This document shows, in pieces, positions 50,532 through 58,086 of a stretch of 64,000 nt of DNA; the stretch's first letter is position 1, and each line of letters starts with the position of its first letter. The DNA is from Actinomadura coerulea (GTDB lineage Bacteria > Actinomycetota > Actinomycetes > Streptosporangiales > Streptosporangiaceae). The stretch is taken from NCBI RefSeq assembly GCF_014208105.1, contig NZ_JACHMQ010000001.1:5518001-5582000 (forward strand), in the 5' to 3' direction. Under the pieces are notes generated by a model, which was given only the letters and a program-made list of their open reading frames with translations, was not told the DNA's origin and ran no database searches. The translations under genes were made by a program, and so were the position numbers.

Positions 50532-50996
50532 ATGCCGCCGATTCGCATGACCCCGGCCGTCCTGGTCCTGGCCGCCGGGACCGCGCTCGTCCAGGCCCCG
50601 TCCATCGCCTCGGCGAGCACGCCGAGCGCCTCGCCCGTCTCCACCTCCGCCGCCTCGGCCTCCGGCGCCTCGTCGGCCGCGCCGGTCGTCCTCCGCTCCT
50701 GGACCGACTGCCCGCAGGGCCGGATGTGCATCTGGCGCCTCCCCAACGCCCGCGGATCGCGAGGCTCCTACGCGAAGGTCGCGCGCGACCTCAGCGAACT
50801 CGGCGGCGGTCTCAACGACCACGCCATGTCCTTCTGGAACCGCACCGGCAAGACCTGGTGCATGTACACCGAGGCCCGCTTCAAGGGCGACAGCCGCAAG
50901 TACCCCCGCGAGCCGCTCGTGGGCGCCAAGGGCAACACGGGCCGGTTCGGCTACAAGGTCAGCTCGCTGCGGCCCGCCTTCCTCGGCCGCTGCTGA
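50532..50996 (+). CDS. Secreted I36-like peptidase inhibitor family protein
   Basis: The product is 154 residues. A Sec signal ends at ASA near residue 28 (AVLVLAAGTALVQAPSIASA). An Ala/Ser-rich linker precedes a compact Cys-rich domain: DCPQGRMCIWRLPNARGS, SFWNRTGKTWCMYTEARFKG, and final Cys. This crystallin-like layout matches Streptomyces metalloproteinase inhibitor (I36) relatives. Four Cys would form two disulfides. It may protect the cell from its own secreted metalloproteases, or simply bind the wall. AGAGG precedes ATG 50532. Confidence 0.75.
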   Translation: MPPIRMTPAVLVLAAGTALVQAPSIASASTPSASPVSTSAASASGASSAAPVVLRSWTDCPQGRMCIWRLPNARGSRGSYAKVARDLSELGGGLNDHAMSFWNRTGKTWCMYTEARFKGDSRKYPREPLVGAKGNTGRFGYKVSSLRPAFLGRC

Positions 50997-51060
50997 CCCG
51001 TCGGGCCGCACCTCGGCCGGCCCGGTGACGCGCGGCGGACGGGGCGTTCGCCGCGGACGC

Positions 51061-52683
51061 TCAGCCGGCCCTGGCGGGCACGCGGACGCCCTTGCTCAGG
51101 GCGGCGTCGTGGAGGACCACGGAGACCGGGTGCGCCGTGGCGGCGATCTCGAAGACCAGCATGCCGGTGAACTTCGCGCCGGGGGGCAGCACCTTGGCGG
51201 GCGAGGCGTTGCGCGCGTCCGCGGAGCCGCCCTGCAGCATCGCCCGCGCCTCGTGTGACGTCCCGCCGTCGTCGATCAGCTTCTGCCGGTCTCCGGAGAG
51301 CGTGCGGGTCCTGGTCCCGCTGTTGGTCACAGTGATCTTGACGCGGCACAGCTTGTCGCCGGTGTAGGGCCTGAGGCCCCGCACGGTGACGCCGCAGGAC
51401 GTGGGCGACGCCACGAAGGTGAACTGGCCGTCCCGGGCCGGCGTGTTCTGCCGTCCGTCCACGGGCGTGAAGTAGCGGTATCCCACGACTCCCACGACGG
51501 CGATCAAGGCGACGACCACGACGGCGGCGGTCAGGCAGCCGGTGCAGCCCCGGCCGCGCCGCCGCCTCGGGGGCGCCGGGGCCGCCGCCGGAGGCTGCGT
51601 CCACGGCGCCGCGGGGGGAGGCTGCATCGGCCCCGGCTGCATCGGGGCGGGCTGCATCGGGGCGGGCGGCGCCGGGGCCGGCGGTGCCGGGGTGGGCTCG
51701 TACACCCGGGTCCGAGGCCGCACGCCCTGCGGCGGGGACGGCGGGATCCAGGGCGGGGGCAGCGCGTCGGCCTGCCAGTTGCGGGTCAGCTCGGCGTCGA
51801 CGGCGGCCTGTGCCGCGCTGGGCGAGGCCGCCGCGGGCGCCGCGCCGGAGACCAGTTGCAGCAGCAGCTCCTGCGCCTCCGGACGTCGCGCCGGGTCGGG
51901 GTTCAGGGCCCGCTCGACGAGGGTCCGCAGCGGCTCGGCCAGGCCCGTCAGGTCGTGCTCGCCGTTCTCGGCGCGCGCCGCCATCGTCATGACCGTGCCC
52001 GTGCCGTGCGGGTGGCGTCCCGTCCCGGCCATGGCCACCAGGCAGCCCCACGCGAAGACGTCGGCCGCCGTGGACACCTCGCCGAGCAGCACCTGCTCGG
52101 GCGCCATCCACCCCGGCGTGCCGACGACGAACCCCGCCAGCGTGTGCCCGGACGGCGCGTCGGCCGCCCGTGCGATACCGAAGTCGATCACCCGTGGACC
52201 CGACACCGACAGGATCACGTTGGGCGGCTTGAGGTCGCGGTGGATCAGCCCGGCGGCGTGGATCGCGGTCAGCGCCGCGGCCACTCCCACGGCGACGCCG
52301 TTCAGGGTGCCGTCCGGCAGCGCCCCTCCGGTCTCGATGTAGGCGTCCAGCGGGGTGCCGTCCACGTACTCGGTGACCAGGTAGGGCCGCCCGGCCTCCT
52401 CACCGTGGTCCAGCACCTTCGCCGTGCAGAACGAGGCCACCCGGCGGGCGTTGCGCACCTCGTCGCGGAACCGGGCCCGGAATCCCTCGTCGGCCGCCAG
52501 CTCCCCGCGGATCACCTTGATCGCGACATGCCGGCCGCCGCCGTCCCGGGCCAGGTAGACGGCGCCCATGCCGCCCTCGCCCAGCCGGCCGACCACCTCG
52601 TACTCCCCGATGGCGGGCGGGTCGCCGGGCCGGAGCGGCTCGCTTCCGCTGGGCAGTCGCGTCCGCCTTGGCTGCTCCTGCAA
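51061..52683 (-). CDS. Transmembrane Ser/Thr protein kinase with DUF4352-like ectodomain
   Basis: The product is 540 residues. The kinase domain (residues ~27-285) is complete: GEGGMGAVYLA, VAIKVIRG, LIHRDLKPPNVIL, VIDFGIARA, GTPGWMAPEQV. A Pro/Ala-rich juxtamembrane linker carries A-P-M-Q-P repeats. A membrane segment (LTAAVVVVALIAVVGVVGY) and a ~110-residue exported domain follow (TSCGVTVRGLRPY, KLCRVKITVTNSGTRTRTLS). The latter is immunoglobulin-like as in DUF4352. TTG 52683, 8 bases after AAAGG, is the only plausible start. It lies convergent to the I36 gene and could regulate nearby envelope proteins. Confidence 0.9.
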   Translation of the reverse strand: MQEQPRRTRLPSGSEPLRPGDPPAIGEYEVVGRLGEGGMGAVYLARDGGGRHVAIKVIRGELAADEGFRARFRDEVRNARRVASFCTAKVLDHGEEAGRPYLVTEYVDGTPLDAYIETGGALPDGTLNGVAVGVAAALTAIHAAGLIHRDLKPPNVILSVSGPRVIDFGIARAADAPSGHTLAGFVVGTPGWMAPEQVLLGEVSTAADVFAWGCLVAMAGTGRHPHGTGTVMTMAARAENGEHDLTGLAEPLRTLVERALNPDPARRPEAQELLLQLVSGAAPAAASPSAAQAAVDAELTRNWQADALPPPWIPPSPPQGVRPRTRVYEPTPAPPAPAPPAPMQPAPMQPGPMQPPPAAPWTQPPAAAPAPPRRRRGRGCTGCLTAAVVVVALIAVVGVVGYRYFTPVDGRQNTPARDGQFTFVASPTSCGVTVRGLRPYTGDKLCRVKITVTNSGTRTRTLSGDRQKLIDDGGTSHEARAMLQGGSADARNASPAKVLPPGAKFTGMLVFEIAATAHPVSVVLHDAALSKGVRVPARAG

Positions 52684-52914
52684 AGGGCGAACCTTTCTTG
52701 TACGGGCAATCAGGTCTCGGGCGAAGCAAACCTATCCAACTCGTGGAGGCGGAGATGACGACAATGGCGGTCAAAGCGCTGTTTCCACGGCCAGCAGAAC
52801 CGAAAGCCGAAATAGCGGCCGATTCCGCGACCGGCAGATCGGCCCGCCTCGGCCCGCCATCGACAGGTCCTTCCGTCGACCGCGCTCTCCGGCGCCCTCG
52901 CGGCCGCCGTCCCG

Positions 52915-54621
52915 TCAGGAGCCGGGGCGGAGGAGCAGGTTCGGGGCGGACTCGTGTTCGATGTCGCCCTCGGCGGTCAGCCCCAGCCGCCACAGCCGTT
53001 CGGCTTCGCGATGCCGGCCGCTCCGGTGCAGCGCCGAGACCATTCTGGTCGCCGCGTCCTCGTCGGCGGCGTCGACCAGGGGGCGTAGGACGGTGAGGGC
53101 CTGCTCCACGTCGCCGTGCTCGACGAGCAGGTCGGCGAGCCACTTGGCGGCGCGCGCGTCCCCCGCGTCGGCACGGTCCCTCAACGTCCGCACCTCGCCG
53201 CGCGCGGCCAGCCACCTGGCCAGCCTGTCGGCGGCATGGACGTCCCCGGCGTCGGCGCGGTCCCGCAGTTCCCCCTCCTCCCCGCGCTCGACGAGCAGGT
53301 CGCCCAGCCGACCGGGCGCGTATCGGTCGCCGGAGGCGGCCCGATCCCGCAACCCCTGCGTGTCTCCCTTCGCGGCGAGCAGGTCGGCCAAGCGCCTGGC
53401 GGCGGACACGTCGCCGGCGTCGGCCCGGTCCCGCAGCTCCTCTTGTTTCCCCTGCTCGGCCAAGAGGTCGAGGAAGTGGGAGGTCAGCGAGGACATGGCG
53501 GGCGCGATGGCGTCGGCCCGGTCGCGGAGAAGGCCGATGGCCTGTTCCGCCTCGCCGCGCCGCACCAGCAGATCGGCCAACCGCTCGACGGCGCCGTCGT
53601 CGGTGCCGGCGCGGTCGCGCAGCATGCCGATGGCCTGTTCGACCTCGCCGTTCTCGGCCAGCCAGCCGGCCAGCGAGTAGACGGCATGCCCGTCTCCGCC
53701 GCTTCCGTCACCGCCGCTTCCGTCATCGCCGCCGGCCAGAGCGCGGGCTCTGCGGAGCTCGCCGGAGGTGGGCCTGTCAGGCAGCCGGACGATCCGCGCC
53801 AGTGCGAGAGTCCGGCGTTCGTCCTCGTACGGGTCGGCGCCCGGGGCGCCGAAGGCCGCGTCCGGGACAGCGCTGTACCGCTTGTAGTACGACGGCCAGA
53901 GAGTGCCGACCAGCACGCAGCCGCCGCCGACAAGGCGCTCGGCGACGGCCGCGGTCAGTCCGCCGCCGCCCAGGTGGTTCTGCAGTTCGTCCAGCCAGAG
54001 CACCAGCCGCGGGGGCGGGTCGGCGGCCCAGCCGGCCAGTTCCTTCGCCCCGGCGGGCCGCCGCAGCCACCACTGACCCAGCTGCGCGCGGACGGCCTCC
54101 CACAGGCATCGCGTCTTCCCCGACGAAGAACCCCCGACCAGCACGACGAAACCGCCCGAGACGGCGGCCGCGGCCAGGCGCGCCCGCACGCCGGTCCCGG
54201 GCTCGTCGTCGATGTCGCGGGGCACGTAGACCGGCAGGACGCCGGGATCGGCGCCCGGCACCTCGATCGGCTCGTGCACGCCGAGGATCTTCCAGGGCGC
54301 CTCCCGCACCCGGACGGCGCCATGCGCCCCGGAGGTCGCGCGGGCGCGTTCCCACGCGTCGAGCCACCGGTCCCGTTCGCCGCCGGGGACGCCGACCGCT
54401 TCCAGGTAGATCTCCAGCGTCGCCTGGTGGCACAGGGTGGCCGGGTCGAACAGCGCGTGCACCGTGCTCTTGGACAGCCTCGGCCTTCCGCCGGGGAGCC
54501 CGCTGGCGGCCTCGATGGCGCGGACGGTTCTCCCGCGCGCCAGAGCCTTCAACGCCTCGGCCAGCTCCGCCGGGGTGTGCACGCCGGCGGGGTCGACCGC
54601 ACTCGGCAGCCCCTCCTCCAA
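52915..54621 (-). CDS. HTH / P-loop NTPase / helical-repeat protein (STAND-like)
   Basis: The product is about 568 residues. An XRE-like HTH region comes first (TPAELAEALKALARG, then LSKSTVHALFDPATL). A P-loop domain has Walker A VLVGGSSSGKTRCLW and Walker B PRLVLWLDELQNHLGGGG. A C-terminal array of about seven helical units follows, marked by L-R-D-R-A-D-A-G-D and A-A-R-R-L-A-D-L-L-A. TTG 54621, 7 bases from GGAGG, is preferred; GTG 54669 is possible. Such proteins are signal-transduction NTPases, some of them phage defence. No effector domain is visible, so a regulatory role is as likely as a defence role. Confidence 0.75.
   Translation of the reverse strand: MEEGLPSAVDPAGVHTPAELAEALKALARGRTVRAIEAASGLPGGRPRLSKSTVHALFDPATLCHQATLEIYLEAVGVPGGERDRWLDAWERARATSGAHGAVRVREAPWKILGVHEPIEVPGADPGVLPVYVPRDIDDEPGTGVRARLAAAAVSGGFVVLVGGSSSGKTRCLWEAVRAQLGQWWLRRPAGAKELAGWAADPPPRLVLWLDELQNHLGGGGLTAAVAERLVGGGCVLVGTLWPSYYKRYSAVPDAAFGAPGADPYEDERRTLALARIVRLPDRPTSGELRRARALAGGDDGSGGDGSGGDGHAVYSLAGWLAENGEVEQAIGMLRDRAGTDDGAVERLADLLVRRGEAEQAIGLLRDRADAIAPAMSSLTSHFLDLLAEQGKQEELRDRADAGDVSAARRLADLLAAKGDTQGLRDRAASGDRYAPGRLGDLLVERGEEGELRDRADAGDVHAADRLARWLAARGEVRTLRDRADAGDARAAKWLADLLVEHGDVEQALTVLRPLVDAADEDAATRMVSALHRSGRHREAERLWRLGLTAEGDIEHESAPNLLLRPGS
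52990..53450. repeat. Repeats encoding the C-terminal helical units of the STAND-like protein
   Basis: Degenerate units of roughly 75-110 bases recur, each with the forward motif GTCGGC-x-CGGTCCCGCA or a close variant. They encode the R-D-R-A-D-A-G-D turn. Units are diverged, so this is protein repeat structure rather than recent duplication. Confidence 0.6.
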
Positions 54622-54883
54622 CCCTCGCCTCCCCGCAGACAGGCCGCGTCCAGGACCGTCCAGAACCACGGCGGCCCGGCCGCGGCGCCCGGCTCGGTCC
54701 CGTCGCCCGCGGCGGCCGTCGACCTGCGCCCAGCATGCCCGCCCCCGCCTGCCGGAGGTATGCGCTTGTCCGACTTTGTCCCGCCCGCGGCCTGGACAGG
54801 CCGATCACGGGTTGAGTGATCGACGTCCACAGATCGCGGGCCCGGCCGGCCGCCCGCTCCCCCTCCGTCCAAGGGAGCGAACC

Positions 54884-55018
54884 ATGCGTCACCATGTGCG
54901 GCGCCACCTCGCCGCCTCGATCCGCCGTGCGCGGGCGGTCGTCCTCGACGCCGTCATCAGCGGCGCCGCGGCCGGCGCCACCAGCTGCCTGCTCTCGCTG
55001 CTGATCCACCGCCTGTGA
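54884..55018 (+). CDS. Small Arg-rich membrane peptide
   Basis: The product is 44 residues. The N-terminal half is basic (MRHHVRRHLAASIRRARAVV) and the second half is a single hydrophobic segment (VISGAAAGATSCLLSLLIHR). AAGGGAG lies 7 bases before the ATG. A strong ribosome site and the amphipathic-then-hydrophobic design support a real small protein. No homologue is recognised. It sits between the STAND-like gene (-) and the phosphodiesterase gene. Confidence 0.5.
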   Translation: MRHHVRRHLAASIRRARAVVLDAVISGAAAGATSCLLSLLIHRL

Positions 55019-55146
55019 CAGCGGCCGGGCCCGGCCTCCGGCTCGTGTCCTTCACGTGTTCATGACGCCATCACGCCACGTCAACCACGGGGGCCGGGCC
55101 CCGGTCTAGCGTCGCGAGGGTTGATCAGAGCACGACGGAGGTCTCG

Positions 55147-56214
55147 ATGTCCGTACGCCTTGCCCTCGCGGGCCTGGCCCTTGCGTCCACGGTCGCCGCG
55201 CCGGCGTCCGCCCACGCGGCGACCGCCGGAGGCCCCGGGGTACTGCCCCAGAAGACCCATTTCGACCTCCAAGCCCACCGCGGCGGCATCGGCATGACGA
55301 CCGAGGAGTCGCTGGAAGGTTTCGGCAAGGCGATGCGCCTGGGAGTCAGCACCCTGGAGCTGGACACCCACGTCACCAAGGACGAGAAGGTCGTCGTCAC
55401 CCACGACCGGCAGGTCAGCGCCCAGAAGTGCCGCGACACCGCCCCGGTGACGCCCGGCGACCCCATGTACCCCTACGTCGGCAAGTACATCAAGGACCTG
55501 ACCCTGGCCCAGATCAAGACCATGGACTGCGGGTACCGGCAACTGCCCGGGTTCCCCGAGCAGGAGGTCGTGCGCGGTTTCCGGATGGTCGAGCTCAAGG
55601 ACGTGCTCGGCCTGGTCAAGCGCTACCGCGCCAAGCAGGTCAAGCTCAACATCGAGACGAAGGTCGAGGCGGGGGCGCCCGAGCAGACCGCGCCGCGCGA
55701 GCTGTTCGTGCGGCGGGTCTTCGAGGAGATCCGCGCGTCGGGGATCGAACGGCAGGTCACCATCCAGTCCTTCGACTGGGGCGCGCTGGAGCGGATGCAC
55801 CGGCTCGCGCCGGGATGGCCGCTGGTGGCGCTGACGAACTACGACTTCCTCCAGGTCGGCCGTCCCGGCGCCTCCCCCTGGCTGGGCGGCCTCGACGTCG
55901 ACGACTACGGAGGCGACTTCGTGAGGGCCGCCGCCGCCGTCCAGGGGGTCGCCGCCCTGTCGCCCAACTACGGGTTCCCGCAGAACGGCAAGGTGGGCGA
56001 CCCCGGCTTCCGCTTCTACCCCGACCGCGCGATGGTGGCGCGAGCACACGCCCGGGGCCTGAAGGTCATCCCGTGGACCTGCGACGACCCCGCCACCGTC
56101 GAAGCCCTCATGGACATGGGCGTCGACGGCGTCATCACCGACTACCCCGACCGCGTCCGCCAGATCATGTCCGAGCGCGGCATGCGGCTGCCCAAGGCGT
56201 ATCAGCCGCGCTGA
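55147..56214 (+). CDS. glpQ: Secreted glycerophosphodiester phosphodiesterase
   Basis: The product is 355 residues. Sec signal (LALAGLALASTVAAPASAHA) ends near residue 25. GDPD catalytic motifs: QAHRGGIGMTTEESLEGF (His-Arg and Glu), LELDTHVTKDEKVVVTHD (Glu-x-Asp metal ligands and catalytic His), and IETKVE. It hydrolyses deacylated phospholipid headgroups such as glycerophosphoethanolamine to glycerol-3-phosphate. GlpQ-type genes are PhoP targets in Streptomyces; the upstream TTCACGTGTTCATGACG has Pho-box-like TTCA elements, but the 11-base spacing is poor. It is the nearest enzyme gene to the lanthipeptide cluster. Confidence 0.9.
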   Translation: MSVRLALAGLALASTVAAPASAHAATAGGPGVLPQKTHFDLQAHRGGIGMTTEESLEGFGKAMRLGVSTLELDTHVTKDEKVVVTHDRQVSAQKCRDTAPVTPGDPMYPYVGKYIKDLTLAQIKTMDCGYRQLPGFPEQEVVRGFRMVELKDVLGLVKRYRAKQVKLNIETKVEAGAPEQTAPRELFVRRVFEEIRASGIERQVTIQSFDWGALERMHRLAPGWPLVALTNYDFLQVGRPGASPWLGGLDVDDYGGDFVRAAAAVQGVAALSPNYGFPQNGKVGDPGFRFYPDRAMVARAHARGLKVIPWTCDDPATVEALMDMGVDGVITDYPDRVRQIMSERGMRLPKAYQPR

Positions 56215-56690
56215 CCCTTGCCCACATCGCTCCAGACCGCTTTGGCGCCGCTGTGCCCGATCCGGACCACCTGGACGCCTGAGACGACCGCCGCGCCGAT
56301 CGCGACGACCACGGCCACCAGCGTCACCGCTTTCGTCCAGTTCGGCGGCCGATCCGTTTTCCGCCGGAGGTAGAGACCGACGGCGACGATGACGGCGAGC
56401 GCCACCCAGAGCGCGGCCACCAGGGGAAGCAGGGTGTCTCCCAGTTCCGCGTGTTCTTCCACCAGGGAAGAGCGAGGAACTTGCTCCTCCAGATGTTCGC
56501 CGCTTTGGGTGGCCACAGGGATCGATATCAAGGCGATGGTGGCCAAGCCGAGAACCCAGGGGGCGAACGCTCGCCGTGCTTTGGACCAAAGCGCCACCAG
56601 CAGGGCGGCCAACACGGTCAGCGGGACCAGAAAGACCACAAGATGGACGATCAGCGGGTGGACGGGCAGGCCCCAGGCGGTGTCCGGCAT
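56202..56690 (-). CDS. DUF2231 four-segment membrane protein
   Basis: The product is 162 residues from ATG 56690 (GAAAGG upstream). GLPVHPLIVHLVVFLVPLTV carries the paired His of DUF2231, thought to bind haem or metal. Four membrane segments follow, with GEHLEEQVPRSSLVEEHAEL between segments two and three. Its 3' end overlaps the phosphodiesterase gene by 13 bases in convergent orientation. No known specific role. Confidence 0.85.
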   Translation of the reverse strand: MPDTAWGLPVHPLIVHLVVFLVPLTVLAALLVALWSKARRAFAPWVLGLATIALISIPVATQSGEHLEEQVPRSSLVEEHAELGDTLLPLVAALWVALAVIVAVGLYLRRKTDRPPNWTKAVTLVAVVVAIGAAVVSGVQVVRIGHSGAKAVWSDVGKGQRG

Positions 56691-57199
56691 GGTCGGCCTT
56701 TCGGGAGACTGTTGATCGGATGACCGTATCCGAGGGGCGGGCACGCCCCTACCCTCCCCGGGCCTTTCAGAGGGTTTTCATAGGGACCGTTCCCACCCTT
56801 TCCGGAAGCTCGGGATAACGGCCGGGACGAACTGGGCTTTCTTCCTCGAAACCGAGGACAGGCGCCGGATCCCGAGCAACTTCGGCACGCCCGACCCGCC
56901 TGGTGCGCCGCCCGCAACTCCGGGGCCGCGAGCGATCGGTTGCCGCCATTCCGGCGGAAAGGCGCCGGTCCGGGGCCGCTCTGGCGCGCGCCATCCGCCG
57001 TCCGATCCGACGCGGCGCACCCGAGAGACCTCTCCGGCGGGAGGAGGGCCGGGATGCGGAAGGGTCTCCGAGGGGAACTGAAATCTGACCGCGGCGGTCA
57101 GGTGGAGCCCTCACATAGCGGGCGAGAAGCCCTCAATCGGCCGTCGAATTGCTTCGTTCTTCCGAAATCGACGGATCAGCGTGGTCGGCTTTCTCGCCA
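56691..57199. other. Long gene-free leader region before the lanthipeptide cluster
   Basis: No credible gene is seen. A short hairpin (GGGGCG...CGCCCC) lies at 56734-56749. Close to the cluster promoter, CGTCGA (57142) and TCGACG (57168) form a loose inverted repeat, and GTCG-type elements recur at 57143, 57169 and 57184. This is a plausible activator-binding zone (SARP or LuxR type), but unproven. Confidence 0.3.
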
Positions 57200-57259
57200 T
57201 TGACCTCTCCGGCACCGCCTTGTTATGTTCACTCTGCGTAAAGGACTGCGTACGCAGAG
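57200..57259 (+). promoter_or_regulatory. Promoter of the lanthipeptide operon with inverted repeat at the start site
   Basis: -35 TTGACC (57200-57205) and -10 TATGTT (57224-57229) with an 18-base spacer. Directly after the -10, CTCTGCGTA (57232-57240) and TACGCAGAG (57251-57259) form a perfect 9-base inverted repeat with a 10-base spacer. It covers the expected transcription start and could be a repressor operator or a hairpin at the 5' end of the transcript. The leader to GTG 57343 is ~105 bases. Confidence 0.65.
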
Positions 57260-57342
57260 TTTCCTGGTGTCCGTCCCGCGGGCCGCCGAATAGCGCCGAG
57301 GAATTGCGCGTCCGGCGGCCGAGAACGCAAGGAGGGTGAGCC

Positions 57343-57714
57343 GTGAGGTCTGGCCCGAAGCCGCCCAGCGACCTGACGAAGCACAAGGGCATCGAGACCG
57401 TCCGCCAGATCCAGTTCCTGATGGTCCTGTGCTCGGTGCTGCCCCCGGACGGGAAGGCGCGCGAGATGCTCAGGCTCGCGCTCGACGTCCGCAACGAGGA
57501 GTTCCCGGACGGTGTCGAGCCGATCCGCGACCTCCATCCGCAGGCCACCAAGACCTGGCTCGAGTTCTTCTGGACTCGGGTCGGCATTTCCCCTGAGGAA
57601 AGGGAGTTGATCGACTGGCAGAACGACAAACCGAGCATGGACATCGCCGTCGAAGAGCTCCAGGAGGCCGAGCGCCGTCTCGGCATCAGACTGGCGCCTC
57701 GAACGGTCGAGTGA
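57343..57714 (+). CDS. Lysinoalanine-forming protein, Cinorf7/DurN type
   Basis: The product is 123 residues, GTG start after GGAGGGTGAGCC. It is helical and acidic, with no signal: TKHKGIETVRQIQFLMVLCS, then KAREMLRLALDVRNEEFPD and WLEFFWTRVGISPEERELID. Its size (~120 residues) and place just before the precursor gene match Cinorf7/DurN of the cinnamycin and duramycin clusters. Those proteins catalyse addition of the C-terminal Lys19 onto dehydroalanine 6 to make the lysinoalanine bridge. Identity rests mainly on context and the precursor's conserved Ser6 and Lys19; sequence recognition is moderate. It ends 24 bases before the precursor ATG. Confidence 0.78.
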   Translation: MRSGPKPPSDLTKHKGIETVRQIQFLMVLCSVLPPDGKAREMLRLALDVRNEEFPDGVEPIRDLHPQATKTWLEFFWTRVGISPEERELIDWQNDKPSMDIAVEELQEAERRLGIRLAPRTVE

Positions 57715-57738
57715 ACAGCAACGAACCAGGAGGAAGAA

Positions 57739-57978
57739 ATGTCACCCAGCACGATTCTGCGGCACGCCGCCGCCGACGCCGACATCCGCACGGAACTGCT
57801 CGCCGGGGCCGGCCGGTTCGGGGTGCCCGCCGCCGCCGTCCCCGCCGCCGTCGCGCAGCCGGACACCGCCTCGCTGGGCTACTGGACCGAGGGCGTCGCC
57901 GCCGTCGACGCCTACGCCTGCGCGTCCACGTGCAGCTCGGGGCCGTTCACCTTCGCGTGCGACGGAAGCACCAAGTAA
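57739..57978 (+). CDS. cinA: Cinnamycin-like class II lanthipeptide precursor
   Basis: The product is 79 residues: a 60-residue leader and 19-residue core, codons 57919-57975. The leader matches CinA (ASLGYWTEGVAAVDAYA against cinnamycin's ASLDFWTKDIAATEAFA) and ends in an A-Y-A motif before Cys1, as CinA ends in A-F-A. Core here: CASTCSSGPFTFACDGSTK; cinnamycin: CRQSCSFGPFTFVCDGNTK. All bridge positions are kept: Cys1-Thr18, residue 4-Cys14 (Thr instead of Ser), Cys5-Thr11, Ser6-Lys19, and Asp15 for hydroxylation. Changes are Ala2, Ser3, Thr4, Ser7 for Phe7, Ala13 and Ser17. The product should bind phosphatidylethanolamine, perhaps less tightly. GGAGGAA precedes the ATG. Confidence 0.95.
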   Translation: MSPSTILRHAAADADIRTELLAGAGRFGVPAAAVPAAVAQPDTASLGYWTEGVAAVDAYACASTCSSGPFTFACDGSTK

Positions 57979-57991
57979 CGCCTCCGCGTTA

Positions 57992-58051
57992 GCGCCCGGC
58001 CCTGGCGCCGGGCGCGCGGAAACCCCGATGGGCCGAAGCCATCGGCCCATC
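57992..58051 (+). terminator. Two tandem hairpins between precursor and LanM genes
   Basis: Hairpin 1 pairs GCGCCCGGC (57992-58000) with GCCGGGCGC (58007-58015). Hairpin 2 pairs GATGGGCCGA (58027-58036) with TCGGCCCATC (58042-58051). Neither is followed by a T run. They probably act as an attenuator or RNA-stability element that gives more precursor than enzyme transcript, a usual lantibiotic arrangement. Confidence 0.7.
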
Positions 58052-58086
58052 ACCCCCAACTTTTCCCAGGCGAGGAGCCCGCCCGC

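Noticed and set aside
51061..52683. Second pseudokinase
   Set aside because: All catalytic motifs (VAIK, HRDLKPPN, DFG, APE) are present, so this kinase should be active.
55040..55085. Pho box upstream of the phosphodiesterase gene
   Set aside because: TTCA elements are present, but they do not keep the 11-base direct-repeat spacing expected for PhoP sites, so I do not list it as a feature.
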